From: Flavobacteriales bacterium ALC-1
GTDB taxonomy: Bacteria > Bacteroidota > Bacteroidia > Flavobacteriales > Flavobacteriaceae
Assembly (NCBI GenBank): GCA_000171875.1
Contig: ABHI01000002.1
Coordinates: forward strand, 868,001 to 932,000
Direction: 5' to 3'
Length of the DNA: 64,000 nt
A program made the position numbers and the translations under genes. Shown in pieces: positions 15,805-25,002 of the stretch. The first letter of the stretch is position 1; each line of letters starts with the position of its first letter. The notes beneath the pieces were generated by a model that was not told the origin of the DNA, searched no databases, and worked only from the letters and a program-made list of their open reading frames with translations.

Positions 15805-18800
15805 ATGAAAAGGATAGTTTATTTATTGCTTTTATTACCATTTACTATAAGTGCGCAATTTTCTGTTTCCTCAACTACTCCTGCAAGTAATGAACTAGAT
15901 GTTAGTGTAACAAGTGATATTTCAATAAACTTTAATCAAAATGTAGACGCTGCGACACTTACAAACGCAAATATTTCCATTACTGGAAACAATGGTATTG
16001 TGTTAGGTTTTTCGGCACCAATTGTAACAGGTACTAATGCCATTTTTAATCCAGATAGAGACTTCTTTCCAGGAGAAATTATTACTATTACGATTACCAC
16101 TGATGTCGAAAATAGTTCTGGTACTAATTTAAATAAAGCTTTTACGTTTCAGTTCACTGCTGAAGTTTGTCTTAATAGTCCTGGACAATTCCCTCTTGGG
16201 GAAAATACGATTTCCTTAGCAACTGATGGTGCTATTAGTGTTACAATCGCAGATTTAGATGATGATGGTGATTTAGATATATTGTCAGCTTCTTCACTTG
16301 ATGATCGTATAGCTTGGTATGCGAATGACGGTACAGGAAAATTTGGTGTTCAACAAACTATTACTACATCAGCAGATTATGCCCATAGGGTGACAACAGC
16401 TGATTTAGATGGTGATGGTGATATCGATGTAATTTCTGCTTCTTCCGTTGATGATCGTATAGCTTGGTATGAGAATGATGGTTTAGGAAATTTTGGGCCA
16501 CAACAAACTATTACTACAGCTGCGAATCTAGCTTATAATGTTATAGCCTCAGATTTAGATCAAGATGGTGATATGGATGTAATATCAGCTTCTGCTTTTG
16601 ATGGCCTTATTGCTTGGTATGAGAATGATGGATTAGGGAACTTCGGGGCTCTACAAACCATTACTACAGCGGCACCAGGTGCTAGGAGTGTTTATATAGC
16701 AGATTTAGATAATGATGGTGATATAGATGTGCTTTCGGCTTCTTCTGATGATGATCGTGTTGCATGGTATGAAAATGATGGTTCAGGAAATTTCGGTGCT
16801 CAGCAAACCATTACTACATTAGCAGATAGAGCTTTTAGTGTTAAAGCAGCTGATTTAGATGGTGATGGTGATATGGATGTAATTGCGGCTTGTAGCTCTA
16901 CATCAACAGCGAGAGATTGGCGTATTACTTGGTACGAAAACCTTGGATCTGGTACCTTTGGTCCTCAACAAACTATTTCTATAAATGTATTTCAAGCTAG
17001 AAGTGTTTACACTGCAGATTTAGATGGTGATGGTGACTTGGATGTGCTTTCAGCTTCTAGTAGAGATGACCGTATTGCTTGGTATGAGAATGATGGCTCA
17101 GGTAGTTTTGGTGCACAGCAAACTGTTACTACAAATGCTGATGGTGCTTGGAGTATAGTAGCAGCAGATTTAGATGGTGATGGCGACATGGATTTAATAT
17201 CAGGTGATTATAATGGAGATCGAGTAGCTTGGTATGAGAATGCAGTTCACGATGATAGAACTTTAGCAACTCTAGGTGGAACGGATTTAGTTTTAAGCCC
17301 ACCGTTTGATCCTAATGTATCCAGTTATACTGCAGCTGTTTGTAATTCAGTTTTGTCAACAACGATCAACGCAACAGTTACTAATTCTGGTGATACTATT
17401 GGGGGTACAGGACTTGTAAACCTTAATGAAGGTACAAATATGATAACTGTCAGCGTTACTGATCAATGTGGTGGTACAGATGATTATACCGTTGAGGTTA
17501 CACGAGTACCTTTAATTACTCAGCAAATTACATGGAGTGGTTCAGTGTCTACAGATTGGAATAATCCTAATAATTGGACACCTAATATAGTACCATTAGA
17601 GTGTTTAGAAATAATTATTCCCGAAACAACCAACCAACCATTGATTTCTCCCGGTGTAATAAATATAAAAGACTTAAATATTAATAGTGGCTCAAATTTA
17701 GAAATACCAGTTGGGGCAACGCTTAATGTAAGTGATGATTTAAATATGTATTCTGAATCAGATACATATTCAGGTATAATAGTAAAAGGAGTATTATCAG
17801 TTTCTGGAAAAACTAAATATCATAGATATACAAATTCGCAGGCAAATGGGAATGATTTAATAGCCCCACCGTTATCTGGTCAAAGTTGGACCTCTTTTTT
17901 AACAAATGATGCGAATCATAATGAAGGCTTAATTTATAATAACGGTGCTAATCCAGTTACAACATATCTTTTTGGACCTTTTGAAAAAGGAGCTACAGAT
18001 GATTATATATTGTATAACGATAACAGCTCAGAGTTTTTGATTTCTGGGAAAGGGTATCGTTCAGCAACTAATACAGTTAATGGTGATGCATTAATTTTTA
18101 CAGGGTCAATTGTTACAGGTGCTGTAAATACAACTATTATAAATGAGACTACAGGAGGTTTTCCAGAATGGAATTTAATCGGCAATCCGTACCCTACTTA
18201 TATTGATGTAAATACTTTTCTTAATCATGTAGGTTCTGTTTCCGGGGTGACTAATCTTAGTCTATTAAGTGATTCTACAGCAGCTGTTTACGGGTATGAT
18301 GGAGATGATACAGATGTGTCAGGAAGCGTTTGGACCTATACTAACTTAGTTGAAGGCCCGACTTTAATAGCTCCAGGTCAAGGCTTTTTTGTGTCCTCAA
18401 AATATGCTTCTTCAAATATAGAGTTTACACCAGATATGCAGATTAAAGGATCTTCAGACGATTTTATTCAAGGGAGAACCATAAATAACACAGATTATAT
18501 TAAACTAAATGCGGCAACCAGTTCTAAGAGCTATTCAACATCATTTTATTTTCATAACAACGGAAGCCAAGGCTTAGATAAAGGATATGATGCAGCTGTT
18601 TTTGGAGGCGCTCTTCCTAGCTTCTCATTGTATTCGCATTTGGTTGCGGAAAATGAGGGCATTCCTATGGTGATACAAACCTTAAGTTCAGATGATATAG
18701 GAAATGTAATTGTGCCTTTAGGTCTTAATGTAAATAATGGAGAACAAGTTACTATAAGTCTAGGTAATTATAATATACCAGATAATGTTTCGGTATATTT

Positions 18801-19179
18801 AGAGGATAATGTAAATAATACTTTTACAAGATTAGATACAACGGATTATATATTTACAACTGTTACTGCACTCAATGGTACAGGGAGATTCTATCTTCAC
18901 TTTACAACTGAATCATTATTATCAACTGGAGAGCATAATTTTAAAGAATTTAATATTTATACTAATCAATTAGGTCGTACTATTATAATAGAAGGTAATC
19001 TAACAAATAAGGTTGATGTAGTAGTTTTTGATATCCTTGGTAGGGAAGTGCTAAGACAAGATTTAAACCATTTGGTAAATAAAAATATTATTAATGCCAA
19101 TACTTTAGGTTCTGGAGTATATGTGATTACTATAGAGGACGGTAATAGACAATATTCTCAAAAATTGATTCTTAAGTGA
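15805..19179 (+). CDS. T9SS-secreted surface protein with FG-GAP/VCBS repeats
   Basis: An 1124-residue protein. The signal peptide (IVYLLLLLPFTISAQ) is followed by a bacterial Ig-like (Big_5) domain at about 20-120. Seven VCBS/FG-GAP units span about 149-480; each has ADLDGDGDxDVxSAS, then DDRIAWYENDG and xGNFGAQQTITT, with the Asp-rich loops typical of Ca2+ binding. A cadherin-like beta-sandwich follows at about 487-570 (LATLGGTDLVLSPPFDPN). A WSGSVSTDWNNPNNWTP segment starts a long beta-rich region, and the last 75 residues are a type A T9SS sorting domain (VVVFDILGREVLRQDL, SGVYVITIEDG, KLILK). It is exported and probably attached to or released from the cell surface. Ligand unknown. Confidence 0.93.
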   Translation: MKRIVYLLLLLPFTISAQFSVSSTTPASNELDVSVTSDISINFNQNVDAATLTNANISITGNNGIVLGFSAPIVTGTNAIFNPDRDFFPGEIITITITTDVENSSGTNLNKAFTFQFTAEVCLNSPGQFPLGENTISLATDGAISVTIADLDDDGDLDILSASSLDDRIAWYANDGTGKFGVQQTITTSADYAHRVTTADLDGDGDIDVISASSVDDRIAWYENDGLGNFGPQQTITTAANLAYNVIASDLDQDGDMDVISASAFDGLIAWYENDGLGNFGALQTITTAAPGARSVYIADLDNDGDIDVLSASSDDDRVAWYENDGSGNFGAQQTITTLADRAFSVKAADLDGDGDMDVIAACSSTSTARDWRITWYENLGSGTFGPQQTISINVFQARSVYTADLDGDGDLDVLSASSRDDRIAWYENDGSGSFGAQQTVTTNADGAWSIVAADLDGDGDMDLISGDYNGDRVAWYENAVHDDRTLATLGGTDLVLSPPFDPNVSSYTAAVCNSVLSTTINATVTNSGDTIGGTGLVNLNEGTNMITVSVTDQCGGTDDYTVEVTRVPLITQQITWSGSVSTDWNNPNNWTPNIVPLECLEIIIPETTNQPLISPGVINIKDLNINSGSNLEIPVGATLNVSDDLNMYSESDTYSGIIVKGVLSVSGKTKYHRYTNSQANGNDLIAPPLSGQSWTSFLTNDANHNEGLIYNNGANPVTTYLFGPFEKGATDDYILYNDNSSEFLISGKGYRSATNTVNGDALIFTGSIVTGAVNTTIINETTGGFPEWNLIGNPYPTYIDVNTFLNHVGSVSGVTNLSLLSDSTAAVYGYDGDDTDVSGSVWTYTNLVEGPTLIAPGQGFFVSSKYASSNIEFTPDMQIKGSSDDFIQGRTINNTDYIKLNAATSSKSYSTSFYFHNNGSQGLDKGYDAAVFGGALPSFSLYSHLVAENEGIPMVIQTLSSDDIGNVIVPLGLNVNNGEQVTISLGNYNIPDNVSVYLEDNVNNTFTRLDTTDYIFTTVTALNGTGRFYLHFTTESLLSTGEHNFKEFNIYTNQLGRTIIIEGNLTNKVDVVVFDILGREVLRQDLNHLVNKNIINANTLGSGVYVITIEDGNRQYSQKLILK
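16249..17250 (+). repeat. seven in-frame 150-bp repeats encoding VCBS units
   Basis: Repeat starts (the ADLD/SDLD codons) fall at 16249, 16399, 16549, 16699, 16849, 17014 and 17164. The period is exactly 150 bp, except for one unit lengthened by 15 bp (five residues, STARD-type insertion in unit 5). Long stretches such as GATTTAGATGGTGATGG are identical between units, indicating recent duplication or gene conversion within the gene. Confidence 0.9.
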
Positions 19180-19233
19180 TAAAAACTCTAATATAAAATA
19201 ATAGAGTAAGTTAATTTAAAGAACTTTTTAATA

Positions 19234-19962
19234 CTAAACTTCAAAATAAACCTCATCAAAAGGAATTCTAAATCGTGGTCCATAGATGCCTTTATCATCT
19301 CTTATACCACAGCTAATTATCATATTAATTTCTGCTCCTCTTGGAAGATCTAAAATTTGTTTCACTCTTAGCGTATCACTCCCTTCCATTGGGCAAGTAT
19401 CATAACCAACCGCAGCCATACTTGTCATAAAATTTTGAGCTGCCAAACCTGCACTTTTATGTGCAACGATTCGCATATCGCTTAAGCGTGTTTGTCTGTA
19501 AATAGGTTTAAATAATCCAACAATTTGAAACACTAAAAATTTAATGTAGCCTAGTATGCCTAAGAAATCCAAATAGATAGTAGGAATGAGTTTTTTATAA
19601 TAATTAGTAGCCATTTTTTTGCGTTTTAAATCACGCTCACTTAAGTCAGGTTTATCATAAACTTTATTAAGAAATTCAATATTTGCATTAGCTCGTTTCC
19701 TCCATAAATCCTTACGAGTTACCACAACAACTAATTGTTTTGCTGTTTTTGCAGCACTTTGATCAAAACAAGCTATAGCGATTTTGTCTAAAACTGCTTT
19801 ACTTGTAATATGGTAAAACTCCCAAAGCTGAAGATTACTACTCGTAGGTGCTAAAGATGCATTAACTAAGCATTGCTTTACTTTGTTAGAATCAATAGGT
19901 TCATCTGTATATACTCGTGTTGAACGTCTATAAGCAATAGCCTCTGAAACTGTTTTTTCCAT
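19234..19962 (-). CDS. nitroreductase family protein
   Basis: A 242-residue FMN-dependent oxidoreductase. The N-terminal AIAYRRSTRVYTDEPID contains the RRS phosphate-binding motif, followed by LAPTSSNLQLWEFY. The C-terminal part has GLAAQNFMTSMAAVGYDTCPMEG and NMIISCGI. Substrate unknown; family members reduce nitro compounds, quinones or flavins. It begins 16 bp after the kinase gene on the same strand, so it is probably the third gene of the regulator-kinase operon. That would link it to whatever stress the two-component system senses. Confidence 0.9.
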   Translation of the reverse strand: MEKTVSEAIAYRRSTRVYTDEPIDSNKVKQCLVNASLAPTSSNLQLWEFYHITSKAVLDKIAIACFDQSAAKTAKQLVVVVTRKDLWRKRANANIEFLNKVYDKPDLSERDLKRKKMATNYYKKLIPTIYLDFLGILGYIKFLVFQIVGLFKPIYRQTRLSDMRIVAHKSAGLAAQNFMTSMAAVGYDTCPMEGSDTLRVKQILDLPRGAEINMIISCGIRDDKGIYGPRFRIPFDEVYFEV

Positions 19963-19978
19963 AAATTAACTTATCTTT

Positions 19979-21322
19979 TTAAAATACAAGGCTAAACACA
20001 GAACCTTCTCCTTCAATACTCTTTACAATAATTCTACCTTTATGAAGTAGCATAATTTGTTTGCAAAGACTTAATCCAATACCACTACCTGTGGCTTTAC
20101 TTGTAAAGAAAGGGACAAAAATGTTCTCTAGAATATCTTGCGGAATTCCCGAGCCATTATCAAATACTTTTATAACAATATCTCTATTTGGATTTTGAGA
20201 TGCGGTTACTTTAATCTGAGCATCATCTTTATGCTTACAAGCATCAACAGCATTTAGTAAAAGATTAATTAAAACTTGCTCTATAAGATGTGTATCTATA
20301 TCTAATTCTAGCTTAGAGCCAGAAATTTTAAATTCTATATTTATATTTTTAGCTTCAATAGAAGGCGCCATTAATAATTGAATGTTATTAAAGAGTTCAG
20401 ATACCTTAACACGTTGTAAATTAAGGTTAGTGACTTTGCTTAAACTGCGATAGGTTTTAGCAAACTTTAATAAACCTTCGCTTCGGTTTTTAATGGTTTT
20501 TATTCCTGAATTTAAATCATCTAGTTCTAAAGTAGTTACTTTAGGTTGTTCAATAGCTAATTGTAAATTAGACTGAAGTGTATCAGCTAATGAAGAAATA
20601 GGTGCAATGGAGTTCATGATTTCATGAGTCATTACGCTCAATAATTTTTTCCAAGATTCAGATTCATTTTTATTTAAAGTATTGTCAATATCTTGAATAA
20701 CGATTAATTTAAATGCATCTTCATCTACCTGAAAAACAGTATCAGAAATTAAAATTTTAATACTTTCATTTTGTAAGGCAATAGATATAGAATTAGGTTC
20801 TCGATGATAGGTTTCAAAAACAGTGTTGTATAATTCTGGTTTCCTGTTTTCAACAAATCGAATATTTTTAAAAGAGGGCATATCTAGGATTTCACCAAAA
20901 GAATCATTGCTCCACAATACATCACCAGACTCTAAGTTATATGCAATAATCCCAATATCTACCATTTCTAAAATTTTCTGTAGATAAACGTATTGCGCTT
21001 GGTTTTGAGAGTTGATTTCCTTTATAGTTCGGTTAATTTCATTAAAACCTGTATATAAAAACCGAATATCTTTTGGACCTCTGTCTTCTGGAAACCACCT
21101 TGAAAAATCTCTATACTTTACAGCTTCAAAAAAATCATCCATAGCTACAAAACGCCGTTTTACAAAACTATAAGTGTTGATAAGAATATAGATAATTCCT
21201 AGACTCATAATAACAGCATAAGTAGTATTGTTATTATAAATAAAATAAGTGAGTCCAAGAATAAGACTTACAAGGAGTAAAATTCTAAAAAATAATCTGA
21301 GAATGTAACCTTTATAGTTCAT
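19979..21322 (-). CDS. membrane sensor histidine kinase (NtrB-like)
   Basis: A 447-residue kinase. Two membrane helices at about 9-30 and 33-52 are joined by a very short loop, so there is almost no periplasmic sensor. A HAMP/PAS-like region follows ([21 protein letters not shown], about 110-210). The H-box is [14 protein letters not shown], with His233 as the predicted phosphorylation site. The N-box is [14 protein letters not shown] and the G-boxes are DNGSGIP and [10 protein letters not shown]. It starts inside the last codons of the response-regulator gene (11-bp overlap). It presumably phosphorylates that regulator, sensing a membrane or cytoplasmic signal. Full-length with all catalytic boxes intact. 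Confidence 0.93.
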   Translation of the reverse strand: MNYKGYILRLFFRILLLVSLILGLTYFIYNNNTTYAVIMSLGIIYILINTYSFVKRRFVAMDDFFEAVKYRDFSRWFPEDRGPKDIRFLYTGFNEINRTIKEINSQNQAQYVYLQKILEMVDIGIIAYNLESGDVLWSNDSFGEILDMPSFKNIRFVENRKPELYNTVFETYHREPNSISIALQNESIKILISDTVFQVDEDAFKLIVIQDIDNTLNKNESESWKKLLSVMTHEIMNSIAPISSLADTLQSNLQLAIEQPKVTTLELDDLNSGIKTIKNRSEGLLKFAKTYRSLSKVTNLNLQRVKVSELFNNIQLLMAPSIEAKNINIEFKISGSKLELDIDTHLIEQVLINLLLNAVDACKHKDDAQIKVTASQNPNRDIVIKVFDNGSGIPQDILENIFVPFFTSKATGSGIGLSLCKQIMLLHKGRIIVKSIEGEGSVFSLVF

Positions 21323-22664
21323 ACTTCTCTAATCGTCTATATAAGGCAGCTCTTGTAATACCTAATTCTTTGGCAGACTTAGATACATTTCCTTTGTTTT
21401 TTTCCAGCACAGTAAGAATTGCATTTTTTTCAATATCATCTAAGTTTAAACTTGTAGAAGTGTTATTTGTAGTTGTAGTTGAACGTTCTATAGAAGAAAA
21501 CACTAAATCTTCAGGCTTTAATACGGAACCATCTGTCATAATTACTGCACGTTCGAGCACATACTGAAGCTCTCTGACATTACCTGGAAAATCATGTTTT
21601 TTTAATTTTGAAATAAATCCAGAATCAAAAGAAAAAGTGTTCTTATTATATTTCTCAGCATATAGAGCTACAAAATGACGAGATAATTCAGTAATGTCAG
21701 TGCCACGATCTCTTAGAGGGGGAACGGTTATATCCACTGTATTTATTCTGTAAATCAAATCTTTCCTAAACCTTTTTTCATCTGCTAAAACCTTAGGATC
21801 TTCATTTGTAGCACAAATAAGTCTAATATCAATAGATATAGATTCATTAGATCCCAAAGGTGTCACCTGTCTGTTCTGTAAGACTGTCAATAACCTCACT
21901 TGCTGACCTAAGGAAATATTACCGATTTCATCTAAAAATAAAGTACCTCCATTTGCTGCTTCAAATCGTCCTTTTCGATCTTCTCTTGCATCAGTAAAAG
22001 CTCCCTTTTTATATCCAAATAATTCACTTTCAAATAATGATGAGGTTAGCGCTCCTACATCAACTTTTATAAAAGGTTTATCTTTTCTATTTGAATTGTC
22101 ATGAAGTGCTCTTGCAATTAAATCTTTTCCTGTTCCGTTTTCACCAAGTACTAAAATATTCGCATCCGTAGGTGCAACTTTTTTTAATTTGACGAAAACA
22201 TCATTCATCACATCACTTTCACCAATTATCTCAACACTATTAGAGTTAAGACTTTCTTTTTGAGAAGACTTTGATTTTTTACTACCAAGAATAGTAGTTA
22301 TCGTCTCAATAACTTTTGTGTTTTTCCATGGCTTCATTAAAAAGTCTGAAGCTCCTTCTTTTAGACCTCTAATCGCTAAGTCAATATCAGCATAAGCGGT
22401 CATAAGTATAACTGATATTTCAGGTTTTAGTTTTCTGATTTTATTCAACCAAAAAATACCTTCATTACCAGTATTGACCAATCCATTAAAATTCATGTCT
22501 AAAATGACAATATCAAAGTTATTACGCTCAATTTGGGAGTTAATGTTATTAGGATTTTTTTCGGTGACTACATCTTTAGCTAAAGGTTTAAGAAGTAGTC
22601 GCAGTGCGGTAAGTACATCTGCGTCATCATCGACAACTAATATGCTTGCATTTTTTAAAACCAT
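21312..22664 (-). CDS. sigma-54-dependent response regulator (NtrC family)
   Basis: A 450-residue protein. Residues 1-120 are the receiver, with acidic pocket D12-D14, phospho-acceptor D56 (VILDMNFNG) and MTAYAD. The AAA+ sigma-54 interaction domain starts near 145, with Walker A GENGTGKD, a GAFTDA loop (the family consensus is GAFTGA), Walker B GGTLFLDEIGN and RLICATNEDP. The C-terminus is a Fis-type helix-turn-helix (KNKGNVSKSAKELGITRAAL). It is first in an operon with its kinase and the nitroreductase, and its start is 69 bp from the first 48-bp dyad element of the divergent transporter locus. It is the natural candidate activator of the three sigma-54 promoters there. Confidence 0.94.
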   Translation of the reverse strand: MVLKNASILVVDDDADVLTALRLLLKPLAKDVVTEKNPNNINSQIERNNFDIVILDMNFNGLVNTGNEGIFWLNKIRKLKPEISVILMTAYADIDLAIRGLKEGASDFLMKPWKNTKVIETITTILGSKKSKSSQKESLNSNSVEIIGESDVMNDVFVKLKKVAPTDANILVLGENGTGKDLIARALHDNSNRKDKPFIKVDVGALTSSLFESELFGYKKGAFTDAREDRKGRFEAANGGTLFLDEIGNISLGQQVRLLTVLQNRQVTPLGSNESISIDIRLICATNEDPKVLADEKRFRKDLIYRINTVDITVPPLRDRGTDITELSRHFVALYAEKYNKNTFSFDSGFISKLKKHDFPGNVRELQYVLERAVIMTDGSVLKPEDLVFSSIERSTTTTNNTSTSLNLDDIEKNAILTVLEKNKGNVSKSAKELGITRAALYRRLEKYEL

Positions 22665-22732
22665 TAATACAATATTACGATTTTATATTAAGCTATTTTA
22701 AATTCAAAAACTAAAAATTTTAAACAACTAAA

Positions 22733-22780
22733 AAATGTGCATTTTCGGACACAAAGTGTATCAAAACCGAACACTTATAT
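22733..22780 (+). promoter_or_regulatory. upstream activator element 1 (48-bp dyad)
   Basis: The first of three matching 48-bp elements. The core dyad GTGTATCAAAACCGAACAC (22756-22774) has GTGT/ACAC half sites, and a second, weaker dyad lies to its left (GTGC...ACAC). Its centre (about 22765) is 88 bp upstream of the predicted sigma-54 start site, the usual enhancer distance for NtrC-type activators. It lies between the regulator operon and the transporter locus and could also affect the regulator's own expression. Confidence 0.8.
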
Positions 22781-22825
22781 TTACGGGTAAATTCGTAATC
22801 ATCTAAAAGTCAAATATTTACTTGT

Positions 22826-22842
22826 TTGGCATCATCTTCACT
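22826..22842 (+). promoter_or_regulatory. sigma-54-like promoter 1 (TTGGCA / TTCACT)
   Basis: TTGGCATCATCTTCACT keeps the -24 TTGGCA, and a C at -12 exactly 13 bp after the first G of GG. The -13 G of consensus TTGC is A here. The same 15-bp string TTTGGCATCATCTTC recurs at the other two promoters. The predicted start near 22853 gives an 18-nt leader for the ATG at 22871. Confidence 0.7.
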
Positions 22843-22870
22843 ATATATTAAGTGTCATAAAAAAATAAAA

Positions 22871-24124
22871 ATGGACGTACCAATTCAAAAGAAAAAATTC
22901 TCAAGTAAAAAATTAGGGCTCATTGGAGGAGTGTTAGCTATTATCGCTTTAATAGTTTATGTAATTATGCAAACCTCAGGGGGTTCTAAATTAAATGTAG
23001 AAAAAGAGCGTATTTCAATTCATACAGTTAGTAAAGCTGTATTTCAAGAAAACATACCAGTTAATGGTATTGTGTTGCCAATTACTACGATTTACTTAGA
23101 TGCTTTAGAAGGAGGTAGAGTAGAAGAGAAGTTTGTTGAGGATGGTGCAATGATGAAGAAGGGTGAACCAATTTTAAGATTATCGAATACAGATTTAGAG
23201 TTAAGCCTTGTTAATCAAGAAACTTCGGTTTATAACCTATTAACACAAATGCAGATTTCTCAAAATGCAGCACGTCAAAATACTATTAATAGGCAAAATC
23301 AATTTACAGACGTAGAAAATAACTTGATTGAAGCTGAGCGTATATATACTTTAAACAAGCGTTTATACGATAAGGGTGCAATAGGAAGAATGGATTACGA
23401 GTCTTCAAAAAATAATTTCGATTATCAAAAAGAACGTATGAAGTTAGCTGGGCAAGTATTATCTGAAGATTCTATTTCTTCTAAACTTGAAATTAATCAG
23501 GCTAAAAGTTCTTATGCAAGAACACAAAGTGCTCTAGAGCTAATGAGAAAGAAAGTTGGTGACTTAGTGGTGCGCGCACCAATAGATGGTCAGTTAACAT
23601 CGCTCGATGCTGAAATAGGTCAATCAATAAGTAAGGGGACACGGTTAGGACAAGTAGATGTTACAAGTGGTTACAAAGTGAGAGTAGACATTGATGAGCA
23701 TTATATTTCTAGAATCTATAATGGACAAACAGGAACATTTGTACTTAACAATAAAACATACACTTTAGTAATTAAGAAAGTATTCTCACAGGTAAATGAT
23801 GGTGGACGTTTTCAAGTTGATATGAGGTTTGAAGGTGACGTGCCAGAAGGAATTAGAAGAGGTCAAAACCTTCAGATTAGAGTTGCACTAAGTGCAGAGA
23901 AAGAAGCTTTATTGGTTGCTAAGGGAGGATTTTTCCAAAAAACTGGAGGAAACTGGGTGTTTAAAGTTAGTGAAGATGGCAATAGTGCCTATAAAGTAAA
24001 TGTTAGACTAGGAAGTCAAAATACGGAATATTACGAAGTTCTTGAAGGCTTAAATCCAGGTGATAAGGTTGTAACGTCTAGTTATGATTCTTTTGGAGAC
24101 GTTGAAGAATTAATTTTAAAATAA
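22871..24124 (+). CDS. membrane-fusion (HlyD/MacA-type) periplasmic adaptor
   Basis: A 417-residue protein with one N-terminal membrane helix (about 15-33, LGLIGGVLAIIALIVYVIM). A biotinyl/lipoyl-like half follows (EGGRVEEKFVEDGAMMKKGEPIL), then a long alpha-helical hairpin (about 100-215), the second lipoyl half (GDLVVRAPIDGQLTSLDAEIGQSI) and beta-barrel and membrane-proximal domains. Upstream in-frame codons from 22826 overlap the sigma-54 promoter, so the ATG at 22871 (MDVPIQKKKF) is the start. It should bridge the ABC permeases and the TolC-like protein encoded at the far end of the locus. It is the only adaptor for eleven permeases. Confidence 0.92.
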   Translation: MDVPIQKKKFSSKKLGLIGGVLAIIALIVYVIMQTSGGSKLNVEKERISIHTVSKAVFQENIPVNGIVLPITTIYLDALEGGRVEEKFVEDGAMMKKGEPILRLSNTDLELSLVNQETSVYNLLTQMQISQNAARQNTINRQNQFTDVENNLIEAERIYTLNKRLYDKGAIGRMDYESSKNNFDYQKERMKLAGQVLSEDSISSKLEINQAKSSYARTQSALELMRKKVGDLVVRAPIDGQLTSLDAEIGQSISKGTRLGQVDVTSGYKVRVDIDEHYISRIYNGQTGTFVLNNKTYTLVIKKVFSQVNDGGRFQVDMRFEGDVPEGIRRGQNLQIRVALSAEKEALLVAKGGFFQKTGGNWVFKVSEDGNSAYKVNVRLGSQNTEYYEVLEGLNPGDKVVTSSYDSFGDVEELILK

Positions 24125-24156
24125 AATAAATACAATCAATTAAAAATATAAATACA

Positions 24157-24834
24157 ATGATACAGATTAAGGATTTAGAGAAGTTTTACAGAACTGAAGA
24201 GGTTCAGACTATCGCGCTTAATAAACTATCCTTTGGTGTTAAAGAAGGTGAGTTTGTAGCTATAATGGGACCATCAGGTTGCGGTAAATCTACTTTGTTA
24301 AACATCTTGGGATTATTAGATGATCCAGATGGTGGTAGTTTTGTTTTCAATGGAACTGAAGTTGCTGGGTATAATGAACGTAAACGTTCCGAATTGCGTA
24401 AGCATAATATTGGTTTTGTATTTCAGAGCTTTAATCTTATCGATGAGCTTACGGTTTTTGAAAACGTAGAATTACCATTAATCTACACAGGTGTAAAACC
24501 AGCCGAACGCAAAAAGCAAGTGGAAGCAGTTTTAGAGAAAATGCAAATTATGCATCGTCGTAATCACTTTCCTCAACAATTGTCTGGTGGACAACAACAG
24601 CGTGTCGCTGTAGCAAGAGCGGTAGTTAATAATCCTAAATTAATTTTAGCAGATGAGCCAACTGGTAATTTGGATAGTACTAATGGCAACGAGGTTATGG
24701 ATTTATTAATAGACCTTAATGAAGCTGGGACTACAATTATCATGGTAACGCATAGTGAGCACGATGCAAAGTATAGTCATCGTATTATTAGAATGCTAGA
24801 TGGACAGAAAGTAACAGAGAATATTTTGGCTTAA
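24157..24834 (+). CDS. ABC transporter ATP-binding protein (MacB/LolD-like), ATPase 1
   Basis: A 225-residue nucleotide-binding domain. Walker A is GPSGCGKST, the Q-loop is VFQSFNLIDELTV, the signature is LSGGQQQRVAVARAV, Walker B is LILADEPTGNLDS (with D-loop Asp) and the H-loop is MVTHSE. All catalytic motifs are canonical. The LolD/MacB/FtsE class pairs with FtsX-fold permeases that move substrates by mechanotransmission from the periplasm rather than across the inner membrane. It follows the adaptor by 32 bp and precedes permease 1 by 168 bp containing two hairpins. Confidence 0.95.
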   Translation: MIQIKDLEKFYRTEEVQTIALNKLSFGVKEGEFVAIMGPSGCGKSTLLNILGLLDDPDGGSFVFNGTEVAGYNERKRSELRKHNIGFVFQSFNLIDELTVFENVELPLIYTGVKPAERKKQVEAVLEKMQIMHRRNHFPQQLSGGQQQRVAVARAVVNNPKLILADEPTGNLDSTNGNEVMDLLIDLNEAGTTIIMVTHSEHDAKYSHRIIRMLDGQKVTENILA

Positions 24835-24872
24835 TTAAGAATCATCAATCAAAATCAATTAACCAGGTGGAA

Positions 24873-24929
24873 AACACTTCAGTATACATTGTAACCAATC
24901 AATTAATCAATCAACTATACTGAAGTGTT
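24873..24929. repeat. 14-bp perfect inverted repeat between ATPase 1 and permease 1
   Basis: AACACTTCAGTATA (24873-24886) and TATACTGAAGTGTT (24916-24929) are exact reverse complements separated by 29 nt. In RNA this is a stable hairpin without a T-tract, so it looks more like a processing or stability element than a terminator. Confidence 0.75.
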
Positions 24930-24943
24930 GAAACCTTATCAAC

Positions 24944-24967
24944 TCACCTTAGCTGAAGCTATGGTGA
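24944..24967. repeat. second hairpin before permease 1
   Basis: TCACC-T-TAGC pairs with GCTA-T-GGTGA around a TGAA loop, giving nine base pairs and one T-T mismatch, about 35 bp before the permease 1 ATG. Confidence 0.55.
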
Positions 24968-25002
24968 ATCAATCAAAAAACGAACAGTAATTCTTAGAAA
25001 TC

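Noticed and set aside
16249-17250. 150-bp repeats as a CRISPR or duplicated pseudogene fragments
   Set aside because: All units are in frame and encode regular Asp-rich VCBS repeats within one intact protein.
22826-22870. Extended N-terminus of the adaptor starting at TTG 22826
   Set aside because: The extra codons coincide with the conserved sigma-54-like promoter and precede the natural MDVPIQKKKF start.
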